Source: Larix kaempferi | Lineage: Eukaryota > Streptophyta > Pinopsida > Pinales > Pinaceae | Direction: 5' to 3' | Length of the DNA: 64,000 nt | Assembly (NCBI GenBank): GCA_027924585.1 | Contig: BSBM01000200.1 | Location: 2,542,001-2,606,000, forward strand | Part shown: positions 38,641-51,616 of the stretch, piece by piece | How positions within the stretch are numbered: the stretch's first letter is position 1 | How the letters are laid out: each line of letters begins with the position of its first letter | The notes under the pieces: model-generated | Database searches by the model: none | What the model saw: only the letters and a program-made list of their open reading frames with translations | Told to the model about the DNA's origin: nothing | Program-made: the position numbers and the translations under genes

Positions 38641-41600
38641 TCTTGAAGGCTTACCTGATTTCTTAAAAAACACGAGTTTTTAGAAAATGTGTTTTATTTC
38701 ATAAATGGAATCAACAAAGTATGCACATTCTACGTCATAACGACTTCGTTTAGTTTGCGCACGCGTCCGGAAATAAGAAAAGCTTACTTCCACCGTTTTT
38801 TAAAATCACAGCTTCTAGAAGGTTTACATGATTTCTTAAAAAACACGAGTTTTTAGAAAATGTGTTTTATTTCATAAATGGAATCTACAATGTATGCACA
38901 TTCTACGTCATAACGAATTTCTATAGTTTGCGCATGCGTCCGGAAATAAGAAAAGCTTACTTCCCCTGTTTTTTAAAATCACAGCTTCTAGAAGGTTTAC
39001 ATGATTTCTTAAAAAACACGAGTTTTTAGAAAATGTGTTTTATTTCATAAATGGAATCAACAAAGTATGCACATTCTACGTCATAACGAATTTCTATAGT
39101 TTGAGCATGCATTTGGAAATAAGAAAAGCTTACTTCTCCCGTTTTTTAGAATCACAGCTTCTAGAAGGTTTACATGATTTCCTAAAAAACGCGAGTTTTT
39201 AGAAAATGTGTTTTATTTAATAAATGCAATCAACAAAGTATGCACATTCTACGTCATAACGACTTTCTATAGTTTGCGCATGCGTCCGGAAATAAGAAAA
39301 TCTTACTTCCACCGTTTTTTAAAATCACCGCTTCTAGAAGGTTTACATGATTTCTTAAAAAACACGAGTTTTTAGAAAATGTGTTTTATTTCATAAATGG
39401 AATCAAGAAAGTATGCACATTCTACGTCATAACGACTTTCTATAGTTTGCGCATTCGTCCGGAAATAAGAAAAGCTTACTTCCGCCGTTTTTTAAAATCA
39501 CAGCTTCTAGAAGGTTTACCTGATTTCTTAAAAAACACGAGTTTTTAGAAAATGTGTTTTATTTCATAAATGGAATCAACAAAGTATGCACATTCTACGT
39601 CATAACGACTTTCTTTAGTTTGCGCACGCGTCCGGATATAAGAAAAGCTTACTTCCACCGTTTTTTAAAATCACAGCTTCTAGAAGGTTTACATGATTTC
39701 TTTAAAAACATGAGTTTTTAGAAAATGTGTTTTATCTCATAAATGGAATCTACAATGTATGCACATTCTACGTCATAACGAATTTCTATAGTTTGCGCAT
39801 GCGTCCGGAAATAAGAAAAGCTTACTTCCCCTGTTTTTTAAGATCACAGCTTCTAGAAGATTTACATGATTTCTTAAAAAACACGAGTTTTTAGAAAATG
39901 TGTTTTATTTCATAAATGGAATCAACAAAGTATGCACATTCTACGTCATAACGAATTTCTATAGTTTGAGCATGCATTTGGAAATAAGAAAAGCTTACTT
40001 CTCCCGTTTTTTAGAATCACAGCTTCTAGAAGGTTTACATGATTTCCTAAAAAACACGAGTTTTTAGAAAATGTGTTTTATTTAATAAATGCAATCAACA
40101 AAGTATGCACATTCTACGTCATAACGACTTTCTATAGTTTGCGCATGCATTCGGAAATAAGAAAAGCTTACTTCCACCGTTTTTTAAAATCACCGCTTCT
40201 AGAAGGTTTACATGATTTCTTAAAAAACACGAGTTTTTAGAAAATGTGTTTTATTTAATAAATGGAATGAACAAAGTATGCACATTCTACGTCATAACGA
40301 CTTTCTATAGTTTGCGCATTCGTCCGGAAATAAGAAAAGCTTACTTCCCCCGTTTTTTAAAATCACAGCTTCTAGAAGGTTTACATGATTTCTTAAAAAA
40401 CACGAGTTTTTAGAAAATGTGTTTTATTTCATAAATGGAATCAGCAAAGTATGCACATTCTACGTCATAATGACTTTCTATAGTTTGCGCACGCATCCGG
40501 ATATAAGAAAAGCTTACTTCCACCGTTTTTTAAAATCACAGCTTCTAGAAGGTTTACATGATTTCTTAAAAAACATGAGCTTTTAGAAAATGTGTTTTAT
40601 CTCATAAATGGAATCAACAAAGTATGCACATTCTACGTCATAACGACTTTCTATAGTTTGCGCATGCGTCCGGAAATAAGAAAAGCTTACTTCCACCGTT
40701 TTTTAAAATCACAGCTTCTAGAAGATTTACATGATTTCGTAAAAAAGACAAGTTTTTAGAAAATGTGCTTTATTTCATAAATGGAATCTACAAAGTATGC
40801 ACATTCTACGTCATAACGACTTTCTATATTTTGCGCATTCGTCCGGAAATAAGAAAAGCTTACTTCCACCGTTTGTTAAAATCATAGCTTCTAGAAGGTT
40901 TACATGATTTCGTAAAAAACACGAGTTTAAAGAAAATGTGCTTTATTTCATAAATGGAATCTACAAATTATGCACATTCTACATCATAACGACTTTCTAT
41001 AGTTTGCGCATGCGTCCGGAAATAAGAAAAGCTTACTTCCCCCGTTTTTTAAAATCACAGCTTCTAGAAGGTTTACATGATTTCATAAAAAACACGAGTT
41101 TTTAGAAAATGTGTTTTATTTCATAAATGAAATCAACAAAGTATGCACATTCTACGTCATAACGACTTTCTATAGTTTGCGCATGTGTTTGGAAATAAGA
41201 AAAGCTTACTTCCCCCGTTTTTTAAAATCACAGCTTCCAAAAGGTTTACATGATTTCTTAAAAAACACGAGTTTTTAGAAAATGTGTTTTATTTCATAAA
41301 TGGAATCAACAAAGTATGCACATTCTACGTCATAACGACCTTCTATAGTTTGCGCATGCGTCCGGAAATAAGAAAAGCTTACTTCCACCGTTTTTTAAAA
41401 TCACCGCTTCTAGAAGGTTTACATGATTTCTTAAAAAACACGTGTTTTTAGAAAATGTGTTTTACTTCACAAATGGAATCAACAAAGTATGCACATTCTA
41501 CGTCATAACGACTTTCTATAGTTTGCGCATTCGTCCGGAAATAAGAAAAGCTTACTTCCACCATTTTTTAAAATCACAGCTTCTAGAAGGTTTACATGAT

Positions 41601-44600
41601 TTCGTAAAAAACACGAGTTTTTAGAAAATGTGTTTTATTTCATAAATGGAATCTACAAAGTATGCACATTATACATCATAACGAATTTCTATAGTTTGCG
41701 CATGCGTCCGGAAATAAGAAAAGCTTACTTCCCCCGTTTTTTAAAATCACATCACCTAGAAGGTTTACATGATTTCTTAAAAAACACGAGTTTTTAGAAA
41801 ATGTGTTTTATTTCATAAATGGAATCAACAAAGTATGCACATTCTACATCATAACGACTTTCTATAGTTTGCGCATGCGTTTGGAAATAAGAAACGCTTA
41901 CTTCCCCCGTTTTTTTAAATCACAGCTTCTAGAAGGTTTACAAGATTTCGTAAAAAACACGAGTTTTTAGAAAATGTGTTTTATTTCATAAATGGAATCA
42001 ACAAAGTATGCACATTCTACGTCATAACGAATTTCTATAGTTTGAGCATGCATTTGGAAATAAGAAAAGCTTACTTCTCCCGTTTTTTAGAATCACAGCT
42101 TCTAGAAGGTTTACATGATTTCCTAAAAAACGCGAGTTTTTAGAAAATGTGTTTTATTTAATAAATGCAATCAACAAAGTATGCACATTCTACGTCATAA
42201 CGACTTTCTATAGTTTGCGCATGCGTCCGGAAATAAGAAAATCTTACTTCCACCGTTTTTTAAAATCACCGCTTCTAGAAGGTTTACATGATTTCTTAAA
42301 AAACACGAGTTTTTAGAAAATGTGTTTTATTTCATAAATGGAATCAACAAAGTATGCACATTCTACGTCATAACGACTTTCTATAGTTTGCGCATTCGTC
42401 CGGAAATAAGAAAAGCTTACTTCCGCCGTTTTTTAAAATCACAGCTTCTAGAAGGTTTACCTGATTTCTTAAAAAACACGAGTTTTTAGAAAATGTGTTT
42501 TATTTCATAAATGGAATCAACAAAGTATGCACATTCTACGTCATAACGACTTTCTTTAGTTTGCGCACGCGTCCGGATATAAGAAAAGCTTACTTCCACC
42601 GTTTTTTAAAATCACAGCTTCTAGAAGGTTTACATGATTTCTTTAAAAACATGAGTTTTTAGAAAATGTGTTTTATCTCATAAATGGAATCTACAATGTA
42701 TGCACATTCTACGTCATAACGAATTTCTATAGTTTGCGCATGCGTCCGGAAATAAGAAAAGCTTACTTCCCCTGTTTTTTAAGATCACAGCTTCTAGAAG
42801 ATTTACATGATTTCTTAAAAAACACGAGTTTTTAGAAAATGTGTTTTATTTCATAAATGGAATCAACAAAGTATGCACATTCTACGTCATAACGAATTTC
42901 TATAGTTTGAGCATGCATTTGGAAATAAGAAAAGCTTACTTCTCCCGTTTTTTAGAATCACAGCTTCTAGAAGGTTTACATGATTTCCTAAAAAACACGA
43001 GTTTTTAGAAAATGTGTTTTATTTAATAAATGCAATCAACAAAGTATGCACATTCTACGTCATAACGACTTTCTATAGTTTGCGCATGCATTCGGAAATA
43101 AGAAAAGCTTACTTCCACCGTTTTTTAAAATCACCGCTTCTAGAAGGTTTACATGATTTCTTAAAAAACACGAGTTTTTAGAAAATGTGTTTTATTTAAT
43201 AAATGGAATGAACAAAGTATGCACATTCTACGTCATAACGACTTTCTATAGTTTGCGCATTCGTCCGGAAATAAGAAAAGCTTACTTCCCCCGTTTTTTA
43301 AAATCACAGCTTCTAGAAGGTTTACATGATTTCTTAAAAAACACGAGTTTTTAGAAAATGTGTTTTATTTCATAAATGGAATCAGCAAAGTATGCACATT
43401 CTACGTCATAATGACTTTCTATAGTTTGCGCACGCGTCCGGATATAAGAAAAGCTTACTTCCACCGTTTTTTAAAATCACAGCTTCTAGAAGGTTTACAT
43501 GATTTCTTAAAAAACATGAGCTTTTAGAAAATGTGTTTTATCTCATAAATGGAATCAACAAAGTATGCACATTCTACGTCATAACGACTTTCTATAGTTT
43601 GCGCATGCGTCCGGAAATAAGAAAAGCTTACTTCCACCGTTTTTTAAAATCACAGCTTCTAGAAGATTTACATGATTTCGTAAAAAAGACAAGTTTTTAG
43701 AAAATGTGCTTTATTTCATAAATGGAATCTACAAAGTATGCACATTCTACGTCATAACGACTTTCTATATTTTGCGCATTCGTCCGGAAATAAGAAAAGC
43801 TTACTTCCACCGTTTGTTAAAATCATAGCTTCTAGAAGGTTTACATGATTTCGTAAAAAACACGAGTTTAAAGAAAATGTGCTTTATTTCATAAATGGAA
43901 TCTACAAATTATGCACATTCTACATCATAACGACTTTCTATAGTTTGCGCATGCGTCCGGAAATAAGAAAAGCTTACTTCCCCCGTTTTTTAAAATCACA
44001 GCTTCTAGAAGGTTTACATGATTTCATAAAAAACACGAGTTTTTAGAAAATGTGTTTTATTTCATAAATGAAATCAACAAAGTATGCACATTCTACGTCA
44101 TAACGACTTTCTATAGTTTGCGCATGTGTTTGGAAATAAGAAAAGCTTACTTCCCCCGTTTTTTAAAATCACAGCTTCCAAAAGGTTTACATGATTTCTT
44201 AAAAAACACGAGTTTTTAGAAAATGTGTTTTATTTCATAAATGGAATCAACAAAGTATGCACATTCTACGTCATAACGACCTTCTATAGTTTGCGCATGC
44301 GTCCGGAAATAAGAAAAGCTTACTTCCACCGTTTTTTAAAATCACCGCTTCTAGAAGGTTTACATGATTTCTTAAAAAACACGTGTTTTTAGAAAATGTG
44401 TTTTACTTCACAAATGGAATCAACAAAGTATGCACATTCTACGTCATAACGACTTTCTATAGTTTGCGCATTCGTCCGGAAATAAGAAAAGCTTACTTCC
44501 ACCATTTTTTAAAATCACAGCTTCTAGAAGGTTTACATGATTTCGTAAAAAACACGAGTTTTTAGAAAATGTGTTTTATTTCATAAATGGAATCTACAAA

Positions 44601-46079
44601 GTATGCACATTATACATCATAACGAATTTCTATAGTTTGCGCATGCGTCCGGAAATAAGAAAAGCTTACTTCCCCCGTTTTTTAAAATCACATCACCTAG
44701 AAGGTTTACATGATTTCTTAAAAAACACGAGTTTTTAGAAAATGTGTTTTATTTCATAAATGGAATCAACAAAGTATGCACATTCTACATCATAACGACT
44801 TTCTATAGTTTGCGCATGCGTTTGGAAATAAGAAACGCTTACTTCCCCCGTTTTTTTAAATCACAGCTTCTAGAAGGTTTACAAGATTTCGTAAAAAACA
44901 CGAGTTTTTAGAAAATGTGTTTTATTTCATAAATGGAATCAACAAAGTATGCACATTCTACGTCATAACGACTTTCTATAGTTTGCGCATGCGTCCGGAA
45001 ATAAGAAAAGCTTACTTCCCCCGTTTTTTAAAATCACAGCTTCTAGAAGGTTTACATGATTTCTTAAAAAACAAGAGTTTTTAGACAATGTGTTTTATTT
45101 CATAAATGGAATCAACAAAGTATGCACATTCTACGTCATAACAACTTTCTATAGTTTGCTTATGCGTTTGGAAATAAGAAACGCTTACTTCCCCCATTTT
45201 TTTAAATCACAGCTTCTAGAAGGTTTACATGATTTCGTAAAAAACACGAGTTTTTAGAAAATGTGTTTTATTTCATAAATGGAATCAACAAAGTATGCAC
45301 ATTCTACGTCATAACGAATTTCTAAAGTTTGCGCATGCGTCCGGAAATTAGAAAAGCTTACTTCCCCCGTTTTTTAAAATCACAGCTTCTAGAAGGTTTA
45401 CATGATTTCGTAAAAAACACGAGTTTTTAGAAAATGTGTTTTATTTCATAAATGGAATCTACAAAGTATGCACATTCTACATCATAGCGAATTTCTATAG
45501 TTTGCGGATGCGTCCGGAAATAAGAAAAGCTTACTTCCCCCGTTTTTTAAAATCACAGCTTCTAGAAGGTTTACATGATTTCTTAAAAAACACGAGTTTT
45601 TAGAAAATGTATTTTATTTCATAAATGGAATCAACAAAGTATGCACATTCTACGTCATAACGACTTTCTATAGTTTGCGCATGCGTCTGGAAATAAGAAA
45701 AGCTTACTTCCACCGTTTTTTAAAATCACCGCTTCTAGAAGGTTTACATTATTTTTTAAAAAATACGAGTTTTTAGAAAATGTGTCTTATTTCATAAATG
45801 GAATCAACATAGTATGCACATTCTACGTCATAACGACTTTCTATAGTTTGCGCATTCGTCGGGAAATAAGAAAAGCTTACTTCCACCGTTTTTTAAAATC
45901 ACAGCTTCTAGAAGGTTTACATGATTTCGTGAAAAACACGAGTTTTTAGAAAATGTGTTTTATTTCATAAATGGAAGCTACAAAGTATGCACATTCTACG
46001 TCATAACGACTTTCTATAGTTTGCGCATGCGTCCGGAAATAAGAAAAGCTTACTTCCCCCGTTTTTTAAAATCACAGCT
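38641..46079. repeat. HOR unit 2, 43 monomers (7439 bp), with 17-monomer duplication
   Basis: Equals the 26-monomer form plus 17 monomers. The GAGCATGC marker pairs at 39103/39968 and 42044/42909 and the GACAAG marker at 40747/43688 are both offset by 2941 bp (17 monomers), as are the CACGTG monomers at 41439/44380. The duplicate lacks the nine monomers that hold the TCTTGAAGGC marker. The junction lies between 41950 and 42031. Confidence 0.9.
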
Positions 46080-48847
46080 TCTTGAAGGCTTACCTGATTT
46101 CTTAAAAAACACGAGTTTTTAGAAAATGTGTTTTATTTCATAAATGGAATCAACAAAGTATGCACATTCTACGTCATAACGACTTTCTTTAGTTTGCGCA
46201 CGCGTCCGGAAATAAGAAAAGCTTACTTCCACCGTTTTTTAAAATCACAGCTTCTAGAAGGTTTACATGATTTCTTAAAAAACACGAGTTTTTAGAAAAT
46301 GTGTTTTATTTCATAAATGGAATCTACAATGTATGCACATTCTACGTCATAACGAATTTCTGTAGTTTGCGCATGCGTCCGGAAATAAGAAAAGCTTACT
46401 TCCCCTCTTTTTTAAAATCACAGCTTCTAGAAGGTTTACATGATTTCTTAAAAAACACGAGTTTTTAGAAAATGTGTTTTATTTCATAAATGGAATCAAC
46501 AAAGTATGCACATTCTACATCATAACGAATTTCTATAGTTTGAGCATGCATTTGGAAATAAGAAAAGCTTACTTCTCCCGTTTTTTAGAATCACAGCTTC
46601 TAGAAGGTTTACATGATTTCCTAAAAAACGCGAGTTTTTAGAAAATGTGTTTTATTTAATAAATGCAATCAACAAAGTATGCACATTCTACGTCATAACG
46701 ACTTTCTATAGTTTGCGCATGCGTCCGGAAATAAGAAAATCTTACTTCCACCGTTTTTTAAAATCACCGCTTCTAGAAGGTTTACATGATTTCATAAAAA
46801 ACACGAGTTTTTAGAAAATGTGTTTTATTTCATAAATGAAATCAACAAAGTATGCACATTCTACGTCATAACGACTTTCTATAGTTTGCGCATGTGTTTG
46901 GAAATAAGAAAAGCTTACTTCCCCCGTTTTTTAAAATCACAGCTTCCAAAAGGTTTACATGATTTCTTAAAAAACACGAGTTTTTAGAAAATGTGTTTTA
47001 TTTCATAAATGGAATCAACAAAGTATGCACATTCTACGTCATAACGACCTTCTATAGTTTGCGCATGCGTCCGGAAATAAGAAAAGCTTACTTCCACCGT
47101 TTTTTAAAATCACCGCTTCTAGAAGGTTTACATGATTTCTTAAAAAACACGTGTTTTTAGAAAATGTGTTTTACTTCACAAATGGAATCAACAAAGTATG
47201 CACATTCTACGTCATAACGACTTTCTATAGTTTGCGCATTCGTCCGGAAATAAGAAAAGCTTACTTCCACCATTTTTTAAAATCACAGCTTCTAGAAGGT
47301 TTACATGATTTCGTAAAAAACACGAGTTTTTAGAAAATGTGTTTGATTTCATAAATGGAATCTACAAAGTATGCACATTATACATCATAACGAATTTCTA
47401 TAGTTTGCGCATGCGTCCGGAAATAAGAAAAGCTTACTTCCCCCGTTTTTTAAAATCACATCACCTAGAAGGTTTACATGATTTCTTAAAAAACACGAGT
47501 TTTTAGAAAATGTGTTTTATTTCATAAATGGAATCAACAAAGTATGCACATTCTACATCATAACGACTTTCTATAGTTTGCGCATGCGTTTGGAAATAAG
47601 AAACGCTTACTTCCCCCGTTTTTTTAAATCACAGCTTCTAGAAGGTTTACAAGATTTCGTAAAAAACACGAGTTTTTAGAAAATGTGTTTTATTTCATAA
47701 ATGGAATCAACAAAGTATGCACATTCTACGTCATAACGACTTTCTATAGTTTGCGCATGCGTCCGGAAATAAGAAAAGCTTACTTCCCCCGTTTTTTAAA
47801 ATCACAGCTTCTAGAAGGTTTACATGATTTCTTAAAAAACAAGAGTTTTTAGACAATGTGTTTTATTTCATAAATGGAATCAACAAAGTATGCACATTCT
47901 ACGTCATAACGACTTTCTATAGTTTGCTTATGCGTTTGGAAATAAGAAACGCTTACTTCCCCCATTTTTTTAAATCACAGCTTCTAGAAGGTTTACATGA
48001 TTTCGTAAAAAACACGAGTTTTTAGAAAATGTGTTTTATTTCATAAATGGAATCAACAAAGTATGCACATTCTACGTCATAACGAATTTCTAAAGTTTGC
48101 GCATGCGTCCGGAAATTAGAAAAGCTTACTTCCCCCGTTTTTTAAAATCACAGCTTCTAGAAGGTTTACATGATTTCTTAAAAAACAAGAGTTTTTAGAC
48201 AATGTGTTTTATTTCATAAATGGAATCAACAAAGTATGCACATTCTACGTCATAACAACTTTCTATAGTTTGCTTATGCGTTTGGAAATAAGAAACGCTT
48301 ACTTCCCCCATTTTTTTAAATCACAGCTTCTAGAAGGTTTACATGATTTCGTAAAAAACACGAGTTTTTAGAAAATGTATTTTATTTCATAAATGGAATC
48401 AACAAAGTATGCACATTCTACGTCATAACGACTTTCTATAGTTTGCGCATGCGTCTGGAAATAAGAAAAGCTTACTTCCACCGTTTTTTAAAATCACCGC
48501 TTCTAGAAGGTTTACATTATTTTTTAAAAAATACGAGTTTTTAGAAAATGTGTCTTATTTCATAAATGGAATCAACATAGTATGCACATTCTACGTCATA
48601 ACGACTTTCTATAGTTTGCGCATTCGTCGGGAAATAAGAAAAGCTTACTTCCACCGTTTTTTAAAATCACAGCTTCTAGAAGGTTTACATGATTTCGTGA
48701 AAAACACGAGTTTTTAGAAAATGTGTTTTATTTCATAAATGGAAGCTACAAAGTATGCACATTCTACATCATAACGACTTTCTATAGTTTGCGCATGCGT
48801 CCGGAAATAAGAAAAGCTTACTTCCCCCGTTTTTTAAAATCACAGCT
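46080..48847. repeat. HOR unit 3, 16 monomers (2768 bp)
   Basis: Ten monomers of the 26-monomer form are missing. At about 46745-46795 a monomer that begins as AAAATCTTAC/CACCGC continues as TTTCATAAAAAAC/AAATGAAATC; in the full unit these two states lie 1730 bp apart (39341 and 41071). The fusion keeps the monomer phase exactly. Confidence 0.9.
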
Positions 48848-51616
48848 TCTTGAAGGCTTACCTGATTTCTTAAAAAACACGAGTTTTTAGAAAATGTGTT
48901 TTATTTCATAAATGGAATCAACAAAGTATGCACATTCTACGTCATAACGACTTTCTTTAGTTTGCGCACGCGTCCGGAAATAAGAAAAGCTTACTTCCAC
49001 CGTTTTTTAAAATCACAGCTTCTAGAAGGTTTACATGATTTCTTAAAAAACACGAGTTTTTAGAAAATGTGTTTTATTTCATAAATGGAATCTACAATGT
49101 ATGCACATTCTACGTCATAACGAATTTCTATAGTTTGCGCATGCGTCCGGAAATAAGAAAAGCTTACTTCCCCTCTTTTTTAAAATCACAGCTTCTAGAA
49201 GGTTTACATGATTTCTTAAAAAACACGAGTTTTTAGAAAATGTGTTTTATTTCATAAATGGAATCAACAAAGTATGCACATTCTACATCATAACGAATTT
49301 CTATAGTTTGAGCATGCATTTGGAAATAAGAAAAGCTTACTTCTCCCGTTTTTTAGAATCACAGCTTCTAGAAGGTTTACATGATTTCCTAAAAAACGCG
49401 AGTTTTTAGAAAATGTGTTTTATTTAATAAATGCAATCAACAAAGTATGCACATTCTACGTCATAACGACTTTCTATAGTTTGCGCATGCGTCCGGAAAT
49501 AAGAAAATCTTACTTCCACCGTTTTTTAAAATCACCGCTTCTAGAAGGTTTACATGATTTCATAAAAAACACGAGTTTTTAGAAAATGTGTTTTATTTCA
49601 TAAATGAAATCAACAAAGTATGCACATTCTACGTCATAACGACTTTCTATAGTTTGCGCATGTGTTTGGAAATAAGAAAAGCTTACTTCCCCCGTTTTTT
49701 AAAATCACAGCTTCCAAAAGGTTTACATGATTTCTTAAAAAACACGAGTTTTTAGAAAATGTGTTTTATTTCATAAATGGAATCAACAAAGTATGCACAT
49801 TCTACGTCATAACGACCTTCTATAGTTTGCGCATGCGTCCGGAAATAAGAAAAGCTTACTTCCACCGTTTTTTAAAATCACCGCTTCTAGAAGGTTTACA
49901 TGATTTCTTAAAAAACACGTGTTTTTAGAAAATGTGTTTTACTTCACAAATGGAATCAACAAAGTATGCACATTCTACGTCATAACGACTTTCTATAGTT
50001 TGCGCATTCGTCCGGAAATAAGAAAAGCTTACTTCCACCATTTTTTAAAATCACAGCTTCTAGAAGGTTTACATGATTTCGTAAAAAACACGAGTTTTTA
50101 GAAAATGTGTTTGATTTCATAAATGGAATCTACAAAGTATGCACATTATACATCATAACGAATTTCTATAGTTTGCGCATGCGTCCGGAAATAAGAAAAG
50201 CTTACTTCCCCCCGTTTTTTAAAATCACATCACCTAGAAGGTTTACATGATTTCTTAAAAAACACGAGTTTTTAGAAAATGTGTTTTATTTCATAAATGG
50301 AATCAACAAAGTATGCACATTCTACATCATAACGACTTTCTATAGTTTGCGCATGCGTTTGGAAATAAGAAACGCTTACTTCCCCCGTTTTTTTAAATCA
50401 CAGCTTCTAGAAGGTTTACAAGATTACGTAAAAAACACGAGTTTTTAGAAAATGTGTTTTATTTCATAAATGGAATCAACAAAGTATGCACATTCTACGT
50501 CATAACGACTTTCTATAGTTTGCGCATGCGTCCGGAAATAAGAAAAGCTTACTTCCCCCGTTTTTTAAAATCACAGCTTCTAGAAGGTTTACATGATTTC
50601 TTAAAAAACAAGAGTTTTTAGACAATGTGTTTTATTTCATAAATGGAATCAACAAAGTATGCACATTCTACGTCATAACGACTTTCTATAGTTTGCTTAT
50701 GCGTTTGGAAATAAGAAACGCTTACTTCCCCCATTTTTTTAAATCACAGCTTCTAGAAGGTTTACATGATTTCGTAAAAAACACGAGTTTTTAGAAAATG
50801 TGTTTTATTTCATAAATGGAATCAACAAAGTATGCACATTCTACGTCATAACGAATTTCTAAAGTTTGCGCATGCGTCCGGAAATTAGAAAAGCTTACTT
50901 CCCCCGTTTTTTAAAATCACAGCTTCTAGAAGGTTTACATGATTTCGTAAAAAACACGAGTTTTTAGAAAATGTGTTTTATTTCATAAATGGAATCTACA
51001 AAGTATGCACATTCTACATCATAGCGAATTTCTATAGTTTGCGGATGCGTCCGGAAATAAGAAAAGCTTACTTCCCCCGTTTTTTAAAATCACAGCTTCT
51101 AGAAGGTTTACATGATTTCTTAAAAAACACGAGTTTTTAGAAAATGTATTTTATTTCATAAATGGAATCAACAAAGTATGCACATTCTACGTCATAACGA
51201 CTTTCTATAGTTTGCGCATGCGTCTGGAAATAAGAAAAGCTTACTTCCACCGTTTTTTAAAATCACCGCTTCTAGAAGGTTTACATTATTTTTTAAAAAA
51301 TACGAGTTTTTAGAAAATGTGTCTTATTTCATAAATGGAATCAACATAGTATGCACATTCTACGTCATAACGACTTTCTATAGTTTGCGCATTCGTCGGG
51401 AAATAAGAAAAGCTTACTTCCACCGTTTTTTAAAATCACAGCTTCTAGAAGGTTTACATGATTTCGTGAAAAACACGAGTTTTTAGAAAATGTGTTTTAT
51501 TTCATAAATGGAAGCTACAAAGTATGCACATTCTACGTCATAACGACTTTCTATAGTTTGCGCATGCGTCCGGAAATAAGAAAAGCTTACTTCCCCCGTT
51601 TTTTAAAATCACAGCT
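48848..51616. repeat. HOR unit 4, 16 monomers plus 1 bp (2769 bp)
   Basis: Same ten-monomer loss as unit 3, with the same junction (about 49515-49565), so the shortened unit was itself duplicated. An extra C in the C-run near 50210 explains the single additional base. Confidence 0.9.
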
